Shown: positions 53,588 to 63,232, counted from the stretch's first letter. The stretch: DNA of 64,000 nt from JBFGFX01 sp965232455 (GCA_965232455.1 OZ246981.1:3906001-3970000), one strand, 5' to 3'. Program-made: numbers and translations. The notes: generated by a model not told the origin, from the sequence alone.

Positions 53588-54598
53588 ATGAGAGTTGCAA
53601 TCTATGGATCGCTCAGGTCGGTGGATAAGGATCACCACGATGCCTTCAAGAAAACCTGTGTCAAGCTCGGCGTCGAACTGGCGAAACGTGGCGACGTTCC
53701 TTTGCTTCACAGCGAAGGTAAGAAGACGGCTGATCGCTTCGTATTCAAGGGGGTGGCGCAGTATGCAGACAATACAAAAAGCAAACCGCGAGTCGAGGTC
53801 CATCGGACGGTTGGTACCGAACGCTTGTACCCGGACTCGGAACTGGTCCATGTCACCGAAGTTCCCTACCCGGCCGACGAGGACCACTCCGAAGAAATGG
53901 CCGACAAGCGGCTTGGTCCGCGCGTAGGCACGATCGCCGGGAGCGACATTGTCGTACTGATTGGCGGGTCGAACGGAACGCGGAGAAGCGGCGCGTTTTC
54001 CCGCCAGCTGAAGAAGCCGATATTGGCGATTCCATGTTTTGGCGGCTCGGCGGAGGATTTGTACTCGAGCACAATGGAAGAACTCTACTTGGCGGACGAA
54101 CGAATCACTCATAAAATCGGCGAGCTGTCGCAGCCGACGGGCGACCATCCGCACGCCGCCGTGCTGATACAGCTGTGTCAGACCCTTGCCGGCCTGCACG
54201 CGTATTTCGTGAGTTACGCCCACAAAGATTCCGCGGACGCCGATCGCGTGGAAGTTGTATTGCGACGCGCGAACCGGCACATTCGGCGCGACGAGCGGGA
54301 TTTGTCGATTACCGACGAAATCAAGGACACGCTGCGGGAAAGGATGGCGAAATCGGACACCTTCGTGTGCCTTTGGAGCAAGAACTCCGCGAACTCGGAT
54401 TGGTGTCAGTGGGAGTGCGATACCGCACGGGAAATGCTCGAAGGGGACACGCGACTCCGGCGTGTAGTGATGATAAAAATCGACAACAAGAGCTTCAAGG
54501 AGCCCTGGGACAAACACGTTCAGCTGGACGGGACTTCGCCGGCGGCGCTTGATGCCGCCGTGCAAAACCTGATCAACAGCGAGATTCTGGAAACTTAG
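53588..54598 (+). CDS. SLOG-TIR fusion protein
   Basis: The 336-aa protein has an N-terminal Rossmann-like SLOG-type domain (about residues 1-195): MRVAIYGSLR, then GSDIVVLIGGSNGTRRSGAFSRQ and PILAIPCFGGSA, the glycine-rich loops expected for nucleotide-ligand binding. A TIR domain covers about 203-336: AYFVSYAHKDSADADRVEVVL, then SDWCQWECDTAREM with E276 in the catalytic-glutamate position. SLOG domains sense NAD-derived signals in Thoeris ThsA, while TIR domains make or consume such molecules. Having both in one chain suggests a self-contained sensor-effector, by inference. It is the first gene of a six-gene set, and the next gene starts 95 bases on. Confidence 0.88.
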   Translation: MRVAIYGSLRSVDKDHHDAFKKTCVKLGVELAKRGDVPLLHSEGKKTADRFVFKGVAQYADNTKSKPRVEVHRTVGTERLYPDSELVHVTEVPYPADEDHSEEMADKRLGPRVGTIAGSDIVVLIGGSNGTRRSGAFSRQLKKPILAIPCFGGSAEDLYSSTMEELYLADERITHKIGELSQPTGDHPHAAVLIQLCQTLAGLHAYFVSYAHKDSADADRVEVVLRRANRHIRRDERDLSITDEIKDTLRERMAKSDTFVCLWSKNSANSDWCQWECDTAREMLEGDTRLRRVVMIKIDNKSFKEPWDKHVQLDGTSPAALDAAVQNLINSEILET

Positions 54599-54693
54599 AG
54601 AACCGGTGCGGCTTCGCTGCACACGGCTTCAAACGACTCGAAAACCGGCATTTGGGATGACTGAGAGATGCGGCTTTTTTGTCGGAGGAATTC

Positions 54694-56667
54694 ATGAAAA
54701 CCAATGACATCAAGGTGATCAAGCCGAAGGCCAACGGCCCTCGGCTGGATTTGGAGGAATACATTACGTGGCTGGCCTTCAATGAAGGCGGTCGCAATCG
54801 GCATACGCAGAACTCTCCCATACTTCCCGACGTACTGGTTCATTACGCCGGACTCGAAGACGAGAAACGCCTCGACCTTCTGCTAACCCCTGACTGGTCG
54901 AAAACCCCGGCGGGACTTGCGCAAGACTTGACCCGGACGATGCGCATTCGCGTTGACGCCGATACCGGGCAACCGGAGAACGACGAACACGCGATAGCCT
55001 ATAACCAGAGCGTTGTCGCCGTGCAACTCAGCTTTCGCGAGCTTCTGAGCTGCGTACTGCCACTAAGCAAGTGGTGGCGAACGAGATTGATTGCCGCGGA
55101 TGCAACACGTGTCATCGACTTGAGTAGCAACGACCGGCTGAGGCGCATCGCGAGAAATCAGCTCATCGAGGGGCTTCGGGGGGACTTCGAGTCCGACCAC
55201 AGCGCCGAAAAAAGACGAAACTGGCTGATCTATCAGGACTTCGTCTGGGCCGCCCGGATCTTTTGGGTGGTGTATCACACGAAAACCTCCCGCCGACCGG
55301 ATGAAATTGACCACAAGGGCAACGTCGAGCTGATGGCCGATTTTGCCCTGGAATTCCTGGTCGACGGCGCGGCGGAACAATACGCGATGCAGGAAAAGGC
55401 GACTGATAAACATACCTTTGACGGCGCATCGGTGTATTCGGTCAACCGCAACAGACAGGTGGAGCCGACAACGCTCGAATCGCTGAGCACGACCAAAGCC
55501 GATGCGGCGGCTCGTACGTTCGACGTATCGGGCAAGAACGTGCGATGGGCCATCATCGATACCGGCATAGACGCCGCTCACCCCGGATTCCGAAAGTACA
55601 AACAGAACGGCGAGCGAATGGAAAGACCTTTTGATGCGGACGAGAGTCGCGCCGAACAGGGCTTCTCAAACACGAGAATCAAAGCGACGTATGACTTCTC
55701 CGACATCAGAAGATATCTGTCTCCCAGGCAGCAGAGGGGGTTGGCAGCCGGCAGGATGCTTGATTGGGATACGTTGCTGGACGGTTCCGGCGAAGAGAGC
55801 TCCATTCGGATCCAGCACGTCGAGGGCAAATACGAAACGCCCACCAATGCGCACGGTACGCATGTCGCGGGAATCCTGGGCGCCGACTGGAAGCCTGTCG
55901 AAGAAGACTCCGATCCCCTCGGCCCGCCGCCGAATCGACGAAAACTGCAAGAACGCTATCAGGGCCTGTGTCCGGACATCGAATTGTACGACCTTCGGGT
56001 TTTTCGCCCTGATGGCACGGGTGACGAGTTTGCCGTCATTTCGGCGCTGCAGTTTGTACGAAGTCTCAATCAGAAGCATGACGTTCAGGAGATTCACGGC
56101 GTCAATTTGAGTCTCGCGATGTTCCATGAAGTGAGTAACTACGCATGTGGACGCTCACCCGTCTGCGAAGAATGCTCGCGGCTCGTCGGCAATGGCGTCG
56201 TCGTCGTCGCTGCGGCGGGGAACGATGGCAGGTCGGTGCACACGACAACGAGCGGCAAGCGAAAAGAAGGCTATCGCGCAATAAGCATAACGGATCCTGG
56301 AAACGCCGAATCCGTCATCACCGTAGGGTCGACTCATCGTCAACACGCGCATACGTACGGCGTCAGCTATTTTTCCAGTCGGGGTCCGACCGGTGACGGT
56401 CGGCTGAAGCCGGATATTGTCGCGCCGGGCGAGAAGATCTACTCCACGATCCCGGGGGAGGGTATGGCGACGATGGGAGGCACGAGCCAGGCGGCTCCGC
56501 ATGTCAGCGGCGCCTCGGCGTTGCTGATGAGCCGTTATTGGGAGCTGATCGGGGATCCCGAGCGGATCAAGGAGATTCTCATGGAAACGGCAACGGACCT
56601 TGGCAGAGAGCCGTATTTTCAGGGCGCGGGTCTCGTCGACATTCTGCGGGCAATGCAGCGTATTTGA
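54694..56667 (+). CDS. Subtilisin-like serine protease (S8), cytosolic, with N-terminal helical domain
   Basis: Translation is placed at the ATG at 54694 after GGAGGA; a TTG five codons earlier overlaps that site. The 657-aa protein has a long unassigned N-terminal domain (about 1-280). The S8 domain that follows has D289 (AIIDTGID), H387 (NAHGTHVAG), N510 (AAAGND) and S598 (GGTSQAAP). A cysteine cluster (C485, C491, C494) lies before the oxyanion strand. No signal peptide is seen. It follows a TIR gene and precedes an MBL gene by 22 bases. A role as a proteolytic effector switched on by the TIR/SLOG sensor is inference. Confidence 0.92.
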   Translation: MKTNDIKVIKPKANGPRLDLEEYITWLAFNEGGRNRHTQNSPILPDVLVHYAGLEDEKRLDLLLTPDWSKTPAGLAQDLTRTMRIRVDADTGQPENDEHAIAYNQSVVAVQLSFRELLSCVLPLSKWWRTRLIAADATRVIDLSSNDRLRRIARNQLIEGLRGDFESDHSAEKRRNWLIYQDFVWAARIFWVVYHTKTSRRPDEIDHKGNVELMADFALEFLVDGAAEQYAMQEKATDKHTFDGASVYSVNRNRQVEPTTLESLSTTKADAAARTFDVSGKNVRWAIIDTGIDAAHPGFRKYKQNGERMERPFDADESRAEQGFSNTRIKATYDFSDIRRYLSPRQQRGLAAGRMLDWDTLLDGSGEESSIRIQHVEGKYETPTNAHGTHVAGILGADWKPVEEDSDPLGPPPNRRKLQERYQGLCPDIELYDLRVFRPDGTGDEFAVISALQFVRSLNQKHDVQEIHGVNLSLAMFHEVSNYACGRSPVCEECSRLVGNGVVVVAAAGNDGRSVHTTTSGKRKEGYRAISITDPGNAESVITVGSTHRQHAHTYGVSYFSSRGPTGDGRLKPDIVAPGEKIYSTIPGEGMATMGGTSQAAPHVSGASALLMSRYWELIGDPERIKEILMETATDLGREPYFQGAGLVDILRAMQRI

Positions 56668-56689
56668 CACCGGATTGAGGAGTGGCGAC

Positions 56690-57961
56690 ATGAGTGGGTG
56701 GTTCAGTCTGGAAGCGGTGTACGCCAAGAAGGGCGACGCCTTGATTCTGCACTACGGAACAAAGACGAATCCAAAATGGATTCTGATAGATGGCGGCCAC
56801 ACGGGTGTGTACGACGAATTTCTGCAACCGCGTTTGGACGAAATCCGGCTCGAGAACGCGGATCGGCTCGACGAGGACGGGTGTTTGCCGCTGGACCTGG
56901 TAATCGTCAGCCACGCGGATGCAGATCACATAAAGGGAATACTGGATTTGACGTCGCATATGCGGCGCAGCAAAGATCCGGGGCGCAGTCCACCGCCGGT
57001 GAGTTTCAACGATCTTTGGTTCAACGGGTTCGAGGACATCATTGCGAACACGACAGCCGAAGGAGCTTCCGTACTTGCTTCCATGGCCGAAGCCGCAAGC
57101 GCTCATGGCACCACGGACGTTTTGATGTCCGATGAATTACCTGAAGACGACGACGTGCAGGCGGTGATTGCGAGTACGAGACAAGGACGGCAGCTGCTTG
57201 CCGATGCAAAGTTCCTGTCGATCGAGGTCAATGACGTCACCAACGGCAATTTGCTGATGCGTGATGACGATCACTTTCTGGAAGTATCGTTTCCATCAAA
57301 CATGAAAATGATAATTCTGGCGCCCGACAAACGAAGGATCGACTCCCTCCGCCGAAAATGGAAACGGGACCTTGAGGGGATTCTTGAAAAGGAGCGCGAA
57401 AGAGCGGCAGCCGATGCCGCGGCGTTCGACGACTCGTCACCCTTTAATCTTGCGAGCACCATGATCTTCGTCGAACGGCAAAACAGGACCATGCTGTTGA
57501 CCGGAGACGGGCGCGGCGATCATTTGATTGAAGGCCTGGAGGCAGCGCACTTGCTCGACAATGGAAAACTGCATGTCGATGTTTTCAAGCTGCCCCATCA
57601 CGGCAGCGACCGGAACGTCGAAGCCGGAACGTTCGAGGCGATTACGGCGCGGCACTATTTGGTTTCCGCGAATGGGGAGCACGACAACCCGGATACGAGC
57701 ACATTGGACATGTTGGCGCAGGGCCGCAAGGCCGCGCGCGACGACGAATACACCGTTCATTTCACGTTCCCCAAACGAGCATTTTCCCTGATTTCCGAAG
57801 AAGCCGCGAATCGAAAAGCGAAGCTCAGAAAACAGAAAAATGCGCTCAAAAAACTGGACGATTGGCTCCGGACGAAAAAGCCGCCAAACATGAGGGCTTC
57901 CTTTCGCGAGCAGACGATGCATTCAATCGCCATCGATTTGGATACCGAAAACGTATTCTGA
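56690..57961 (+). CDS. MBL-fold metallohydrolase (ComEC-like type), copy 1
   Basis: The ATG at 56690 follows GAGGAG. The 423-aa protein has the metallo-beta-lactamase metal motif HADADH (H75, D77, D79, H80), a later metal aspartate in LLTGDGRGDHL, and a PHHGSD histidine motif. Together these match the soluble ComEC-type MBL domains. There is no membrane part, so unlike ComEC it is a cytosolic enzyme. A basic C-terminal helix (KAKLRKQKNALKKLDDWLRTKK) could contact nucleic acid. MBL enzymes cleave phosphodiester, lactone or nucleotide bonds; the substrate here is unknown. It forms a protease-MBL pair with the S8 gene. Confidence 0.88.
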   Translation: MSGWFSLEAVYAKKGDALILHYGTKTNPKWILIDGGHTGVYDEFLQPRLDEIRLENADRLDEDGCLPLDLVIVSHADADHIKGILDLTSHMRRSKDPGRSPPPVSFNDLWFNGFEDIIANTTAEGASVLASMAEAASAHGTTDVLMSDELPEDDDVQAVIASTRQGRQLLADAKFLSIEVNDVTNGNLLMRDDDHFLEVSFPSNMKMIILAPDKRRIDSLRRKWKRDLEGILEKERERAAADAAAFDDSSPFNLASTMIFVERQNRTMLLTGDGRGDHLIEGLEAAHLLDNGKLHVDVFKLPHHGSDRNVEAGTFEAITARHYLVSANGEHDNPDTSTLDMLAQGRKAARDDEYTVHFTFPKRAFSLISEEAANRKAKLRKQKNALKKLDDWLRTKKPPNMRASFREQTMHSIAIDLDTENVF

Positions 57962-58081
57962 CCAGCGTTCAATAACCGGCATCTGCACCGAAAATAACGC
58001 CCGGTGCAGCCGCGCGGCTCGGAGTGGTTTTCGATGGGCGTGCTAGAGTAACACTCAAAGACCACGTTCCAGAGGCGCATC

Positions 58082-59419
58082 ATGGCCAAGCCCCTATGCT
58101 TTGTCTTAATGCCGTTCGGCCAAAAACCGGACGAAACCGGACGGCTGATAGACTTCGACGCCGTTTATGACGACCTTATCAAACCGGCGGTCATTGCCGC
58201 CGACCTCGAACCGATCCGTGCAGACGAAGAGAAGGTTGGCGGGATCATCCACAAGCCGATGTTCGAGCGGCTCGTCATGTGTGAATACGCAATCGCCGAT
58301 TTGACCACCGCCAATGCGAACGTCTTCTATGAGCTCGGCGTACGTCACGCAGCTCGTCCCTGGACCACGATCGTGGTGTTTGCGGACGGAACCCGCCTGC
58401 CGTTCGACGTCGCCCCGCTGCGAGGCATGCCGTACCAGCTCGACAATTCAGGCCGTGCATATCGTGCAGACGATGATTCAGCGGCTCTGACCCGAGTACT
58501 GCGGGAAGCCCGCGGTCGGACGAAAGATAGCCCCGTTTTTCAGTTTATCGAGGGCATGCAGGAACAGCAGCTCGATCATGAGAAGACGGACCTGTTCCGG
58601 GAACGGATCGACTACTCGCTGCAGCGCAAGAACCAACTGGCGGAAGCGAGGACGCAAGGCGTCGATGCGATAAAGGAAATAGAGCAAGCGCTGGGGGACC
58701 TGGAGGATGTCGAAGCGGGCGTTGTCATCGACCTGCTCCTGTCCTATCGCGCCGTCAAAGCCTGGGAAGAGATGGTGGCGCTGGTGGCGAAGATGCCGCC
58801 ACCGCTGGCGCGCCTGGTGATCGTCCAGGAACAACTCGGCTTTGCGCTGAATCGGCGAGGCGACCGCCAGCAGGCCGAACGCGTACTGTTGTCGGTGATA
58901 AAGGACCATGGCCCGAGCAGCGAGTCCTTCGGCTTGCTGGGTCGTGTGTACAAAGATCAATGGGATGCGGCGCGGCAAAACAACGATACGATCCTGGCGA
59001 AGGGATTGCTCGACAAGGCGATCGACGCTTACCGGCAGGGCTTTGAAGCGGATTGGCGCGACGCCTATCCGGGCATCAATGCGGTAACCCTGATGGAAGT
59101 TCGAGACCCGCCCGACCCTGCCCGCGAGTCGTTGTTGCCGGTCGTCCGCTATTCGGTGGAGCGTCGGATCGAGTCGGGGCAACCCGATTATTGGGATCAT
59201 GCCACGCAGCTGGAACTCGCCGTTCTCGCCAAGGACGAGCAGGCAGCGCTAACGCACCTCGCCAGCTCGGTCGGCGCCATCAGAGAAGTGTGGGAGCCGG
59301 AAACGACGGCGAGGAACCTCAGGCTGATTCGTGAAGCGAGAGAGGAGCGCAATGAAGTCCCGCCCTCCTGGTCCCGCGGCATCGAAGAAGAACTCGAAAA
59401 ACGGGCACAGCAGCGCTAG
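58082..59419 (+). CDS. TRAFs-binding-domain (DUF4071/ASK1-like) protein with nucleotide-hydrolase-like N-terminus
   Basis: This 445-aa protein opens with CFVLMPFGQKPDE and later has CEYAIADLTTANANVFYELGVRHA, the signature of a Rossmann-like domain annotated as nucleoside-2-deoxyribosyltransferase/TIR-like. From about residue 200 it becomes helical, with TPR-like repeats that match the TRAFs-binding region of the animal kinases ASK1 to ASK3 (AGVVIDLLLSYRAVKAWEEMVALVAKMP; LGRVYKDQWDA; KAIDAYRQGFEADWRDAYPGINAVTLMEV). Bacterial homologues occur in predicted conflict operons. The start follows AGAGGCGCATC. It probably serves as a signalling or adaptor subunit between the two protease-MBL modules. 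Confidence 0.87.
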   Translation: MAKPLCFVLMPFGQKPDETGRLIDFDAVYDDLIKPAVIAADLEPIRADEEKVGGIIHKPMFERLVMCEYAIADLTTANANVFYELGVRHAARPWTTIVVFADGTRLPFDVAPLRGMPYQLDNSGRAYRADDDSAALTRVLREARGRTKDSPVFQFIEGMQEQQLDHEKTDLFRERIDYSLQRKNQLAEARTQGVDAIKEIEQALGDLEDVEAGVVIDLLLSYRAVKAWEEMVALVAKMPPPLARLVIVQEQLGFALNRRGDRQQAERVLLSVIKDHGPSSESFGLLGRVYKDQWDAARQNNDTILAKGLLDKAIDAYRQGFEADWRDAYPGINAVTLMEVRDPPDPARESLLPVVRYSVERRIESGQPDYWDHATQLELAVLAKDEQAALTHLASSVGAIREVWEPETTARNLRLIREAREERNEVPPSWSRGIEEELEKRAQQR

Positions 59420-59622
59420 CTGGACGTCATGACATACTTCAACTGAATGCAGAACTCGGGTTCAACCCGGCGAACGGGCGCCGCAAGGGTAACGTTTGCA
59501 GACTATGCTATTTGTAGGTCACAGAAAGTCTTGAAGATGACCGCTGCATAAAAAGAAAGCCGGAGCACGAAAAAAACGGGCAGTAAAAATAAAGGCAGCG
59601 CTCCGCGAAAGGAGAACCCAAA

Positions 59623-61674
59623 ATGCACCAAGAGAGGACAATTCGCACGGTCACGATCGAATTTCTGCGGGCCGGGCCACCTCACAATCAGCTGCTGTCG
59701 CCGCTGACGCCGTATCTCGCGGTGTGCGGCGAGGCGGGCGCGACCGTCGTGCACGTGCCGTGGGAGCACGCCCACTTCCTTCGACGCATCGAGGAGATGC
59801 GCTACGAGAAGGGAACCGACGAGGATACGCCGCGCCGCCTCGCTATCCTCGAAGAGACGGGCGCGGAGGTGGCGCGTCTACTGGGACAGATCCCCGCACT
59901 CTCGGGCGTCCTCGGCAGTGACGCCGTTGACGGGGAAGTGCTGCACCTTCGACTCGTCATCTCCGCGTCCGAACTCAGCCTCATCCCCTTCGAGTTGTCG
60001 AAGATTCCGTTTGGCCTGGAGCTACCCGCCGAGAACTGGTTGCTGCTTCAGGCGAACATGCCCGTTTGCATGACGCGCCACGTCCGCAGCGTGCCTTACG
60101 GCGGCGTCGCTTGGGACCGGCGACCGCGGATTCTGTTCGTTGCATCGGATCCGGAGGAACTCCCTTACGAAGAACACCGGAACGCTCTGCTGGAGGCCGT
60201 CAGACCGTGGCTGCATCCCGGACAAGAGAAGAGACCGACGGTTCGCAAGGTCGATGGGGAACGTCGCGCGTATTATTACGGGGATATTCTCACGGTGATG
60301 CCCGACGCCAAGATTCAGGACGTCCAGACGCTCTGCGAGCGGCACACCTACACGCACGTGCATGTGCTCGCCCACGGTGGTGTCGACGAGATGGCGGAAA
60401 AGCTCGCCTATGGAATCGGGCTCTACGGCGAGATCATTACGGGCGGCCGCTTTGCCTCGGCCATCACCACGAGCACCGACCGGCGTATCGAGCGGCCGGC
60501 CGTCGTGACCCTCGCCTCCTGTGACAGCGCGAACGTCGGTTCGGTGATATCCGCCGGCGCCAGCTTTGCACATGCGCTGCACGAGGCGGGCGTGCCGATG
60601 GTCGTTGCTTCACAGTTCCCGCTGAGCTTCGAGGGCTCCACGACGGCGGTTCGGCGTATGTACGGTGAGCGCGACGGATTTTTGTGGGGCTGCAACCCCC
60701 TGTTCATGCTCCACGAGATCCGCCGTTCACTACAGATCATCAACGAGGCGCACTCCCACGATTGGGCCAGTGTGGTCGTCTTCGAGGCGCTCCCGCCTGA
60801 CCTTCCCGGACAACTTGCGACGTACGGCCACAATCAGGCCGCCCGCGGCCTCAAAGCGGCCGAAAAGCTGCTTCAAAAGGCTGACGAGAATATACCCGAT
60901 AGCGCGTACGAACTCGTACACGATCAGCTAACCGCTGCCCGCGGCGCGTGCACTCGAGCGCGCGGAACGCTTGGCGCGAGCGGGCCCTATGCGATCGAAG
61001 CACTCGCCCTGAAAGGGGCCAACTACAAGAAACTCGCGGAGGTCGAGTTCCGGCTCGGAGCGAAACCCAGACTGGGGGCCGAGAAACGAGGGCTTCATTT
61101 GCGCCGCTGTCACGATGCATTGGACAGCGCGTACGAGCAGTATCGCAATGCCGTCTCGAGATTCATGAATCCCGAGACCGGCAGCCAGATGAAAGCGCAA
61201 CTGCACTATGTATGCGTGCAGATGCTCGCCCTTGGCACGATACTGGGCAAGGAAGAAATAACCGACGGCTATTGGGAAGTCGCGCGAATCTCGGCGCGCG
61301 CCCACACGCGTTTGCCCAGCGACGAAGAGCGCGCCTGGGCGCTCGGCACGCTGCTCGAACTCAACCTCCTCGGCGTCGCCGATCCCACTCTGGGTCCGCA
61401 CGCCGCCTCGGCGGACTACAGGCTGAAAGCTATCGGGCATGCGAACGCGCTCGTAGACCTGTTTCCCAAGCGTGGCGAGTTTCCCGTCTACTCCACCTAT
61501 CGGCAGCTGCGTCGCTACGTACGCTGGTGGAGCGCCGCTTCGTTCCTGGCCCAACTGGAACACGAGGGCATCGAACGACGATGGGACGTCAAAGACTCCT
61601 GGAAAAACACGGTCGAGGTCGCCCGGGAACTCCAGTCAATTCTCGAACCGCGAATCTGGAAATCTCAGAGATAG
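59623..61674 (+). CDS. CHAT-domain protease with C-terminal helical region
   Basis: The 683-aa protein begins after AAAGGAG. Residues about 100-400 form a CHAT (caspase-like) domain with the dyad H251 (HVHVLAHGG) and C300 (TLASCDSAN), followed by MVVASQFPLSFEGSTTAVRRMY. Residues 410-683 are helical and may be a TPR-like recognition module (QAARGLKAAEKLLQKADENI; SAYEQYRNAVSRFM; RAWALGTLLELNLLG). There is no signal peptide. Its closest known relatives in function are bacterial CHAT effectors such as TPR-CHAT of type III-E CRISPR and gasdermin-cleaving proteases. It pairs with the MBL gene 11 bases downstream. Confidence 0.9.
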   Translation: MHQERTIRTVTIEFLRAGPPHNQLLSPLTPYLAVCGEAGATVVHVPWEHAHFLRRIEEMRYEKGTDEDTPRRLAILEETGAEVARLLGQIPALSGVLGSDAVDGEVLHLRLVISASELSLIPFELSKIPFGLELPAENWLLLQANMPVCMTRHVRSVPYGGVAWDRRPRILFVASDPEELPYEEHRNALLEAVRPWLHPGQEKRPTVRKVDGERRAYYYGDILTVMPDAKIQDVQTLCERHTYTHVHVLAHGGVDEMAEKLAYGIGLYGEIITGGRFASAITTSTDRRIERPAVVTLASCDSANVGSVISAGASFAHALHEAGVPMVVASQFPLSFEGSTTAVRRMYGERDGFLWGCNPLFMLHEIRRSLQIINEAHSHDWASVVVFEALPPDLPGQLATYGHNQAARGLKAAEKLLQKADENIPDSAYELVHDQLTAARGACTRARGTLGASGPYAIEALALKGANYKKLAEVEFRLGAKPRLGAEKRGLHLRRCHDALDSAYEQYRNAVSRFMNPETGSQMKAQLHYVCVQMLALGTILGKEEITDGYWEVARISARAHTRLPSDEERAWALGTLLELNLLGVADPTLGPHAASADYRLKAIGHANALVDLFPKRGEFPVYSTYRQLRRYVRWWSAASFLAQLEHEGIERRWDVKDSWKNTVEVARELQSILEPRIWKSQR

Positions 61675-61685
61675 GGGGAGGGACA

Positions 61686-62825
61686 ATGGCGAAGAAGAAG
61701 AAAAGCACGCCTGGGGCGACGAAACGCAAAACGACGACGCGCAAAAAGACGGCCGCCGGCAAAACCGTGTTCAGCATCGACATGCTTCCCGCCGACCACG
61801 GCGACTGCTTGATCGTCACCTACGGTAACGGCAAAAAACTATCGCGCATTCTCATCGACTGCGGGACTTCGGGCACCGCCGATCGCCTGCAGGCCAAGCT
61901 GCGCACGCTCAAGCCGAGTATCAAGGACTTCGACCTCTTCGTGCTGACACACGTAGACGCCGACCACATCGGCGGCACTATCGACTTCTTCAACGAGGGC
62001 GCAGGGGGACTATCGTTCGAGGACGTGTGGTTCAACGGCTGGAAGCACCTGCCAAGGAGACGCCTGAGCGCGAAGCAGGGCGAGATCTTTACGACACTGA
62101 TCGAGGACAACAAGCTGCCCTGGAACAAATGGATGAACGGCAAGGCCATTCTGCTGAAGGGCGGGGACCTGCCTGTCACGACATTAAAAGGCGGCATGAA
62201 GATAACGCTGCTCTCCCCGACCCTCAAGAAGCTCGAGTCCCTGTCGCCCGTCTGGCAGAAAGAACTCGACAAACACGGTTTCGGCGGCGACAAGGCGCGC
62301 AAAAGATATTATCGCCAGTTCCTGGGCGGCACGACGCCAACGATGAGTAACGTCGAGAAGCTGGCAAACTCGAAATTCGGCGCGGACGGCAGCAAACCCA
62401 ACGGCAGCAGCATTGCGTTTCTTGCCGAATATGGCGGCAGGCGCGTGCTGTTTGCTGGAGACGCTCACGCCTCGGTCTTAAAATCCTCCATCTCAAAATT
62501 GTTGGACGAGTCCGCCGAGGCACGCCTGAAGCTGGACGCGTTCAAGCTGCCACACCACGGCAGCCGCGCGAACGTCAGTGCCGACCTCGTCAAATTGCTG
62601 GACTGCGAGCATTATCTGATATCGACCAGCGGCGCGTATTTCAAGCATCCCGACGGAGAGGCAATGGCGCGCGTCGTCATACACGGCGGAGAACAACCTA
62701 CACTGCACTTCAACTACCGCACGAAGTACAACGAGTTCTGGGGCACGGCCGCCGCTCAAAAGAAATTCGGCTACCGCACGAAGTTTCCGCCGAAAGGTAA
62801 GGAAGGTATTACGGTCGATTTGTAG
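61686..62825 (+). CDS. MBL-fold metallohydrolase (ComEC-like type), copy 2
   Basis: The start at 61686 follows AGGGGGAGGG. The 379-aa product has a very Lys-rich tail at residues 2-26, then an MBL fold with THVDADH (H89, D91, D93, H94), the late aspartate FAGDAH and PHHGSRANVS. It resembles the protein at 56690 in motif order, including a WFNG phrase after the metal motif (DVWFNGWKH against DLWFNGFED), so the two are paralogues. The basic tail suggests binding to nucleic acid or membrane. It is the last member of the six-gene cluster. Confidence 0.88.
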   Translation: MAKKKKSTPGATKRKTTTRKKTAAGKTVFSIDMLPADHGDCLIVTYGNGKKLSRILIDCGTSGTADRLQAKLRTLKPSIKDFDLFVLTHVDADHIGGTIDFFNEGAGGLSFEDVWFNGWKHLPRRRLSAKQGEIFTTLIEDNKLPWNKWMNGKAILLKGGDLPVTTLKGGMKITLLSPTLKKLESLSPVWQKELDKHGFGGDKARKRYYRQFLGGTTPTMSNVEKLANSKFGADGSKPNGSSIAFLAEYGGRRVLFAGDAHASVLKSSISKLLDESAEARLKLDAFKLPHHGSRANVSADLVKLLDCEHYLISTSGAYFKHPDGEAMARVVIHGGEQPTLHFNYRTKYNEFWGTAAAQKKFGYRTKFPPKGKEGITVDL

Positions 62826-63232
62826 GGACTGACGCGTGTTCTTCTGCGCCGCAACCTGCAACTGGTGAAACGTGATGAGTGGAATCGTCGCCTTGCGACA
62901 CTGCTATACTAAGAGTAAACAACCAGACGATAGGTAGGCTGAATTCTGCAAATCGCGGAAGAAAACCGGGCAAGGAGGATTTGGAATCACCATCGGACCT
63001 ACCTCCATCGCAGCGCTTCCGCTCGTAACATCGACAACACAATAAGAAATCGCTTTCTTGTAAGAATGATTCCCATGACGTGTTTGTACTCACGGGTGTA
63101 GATCGAGCTACGCGGGTCAGGAAACATCAATTAGAAGGTAATACAAAGAACACTCGCGGCTCATCGCTTGCGCGTATCACTTCCAGCCTCTGATAGCTGA
63201 CGTGCGGGAAGAACCGGGAACGGAGTTACGTC
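62826..63232. other. Intergenic region after the conflict-type cluster
   Basis: Four hundred bases of lower GC with no convincing gene. A TATACT (62903-62908) could be a -10 box but has no -35 partner. No terminator hairpin was found after the MBL gene. Confidence 0.45.
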
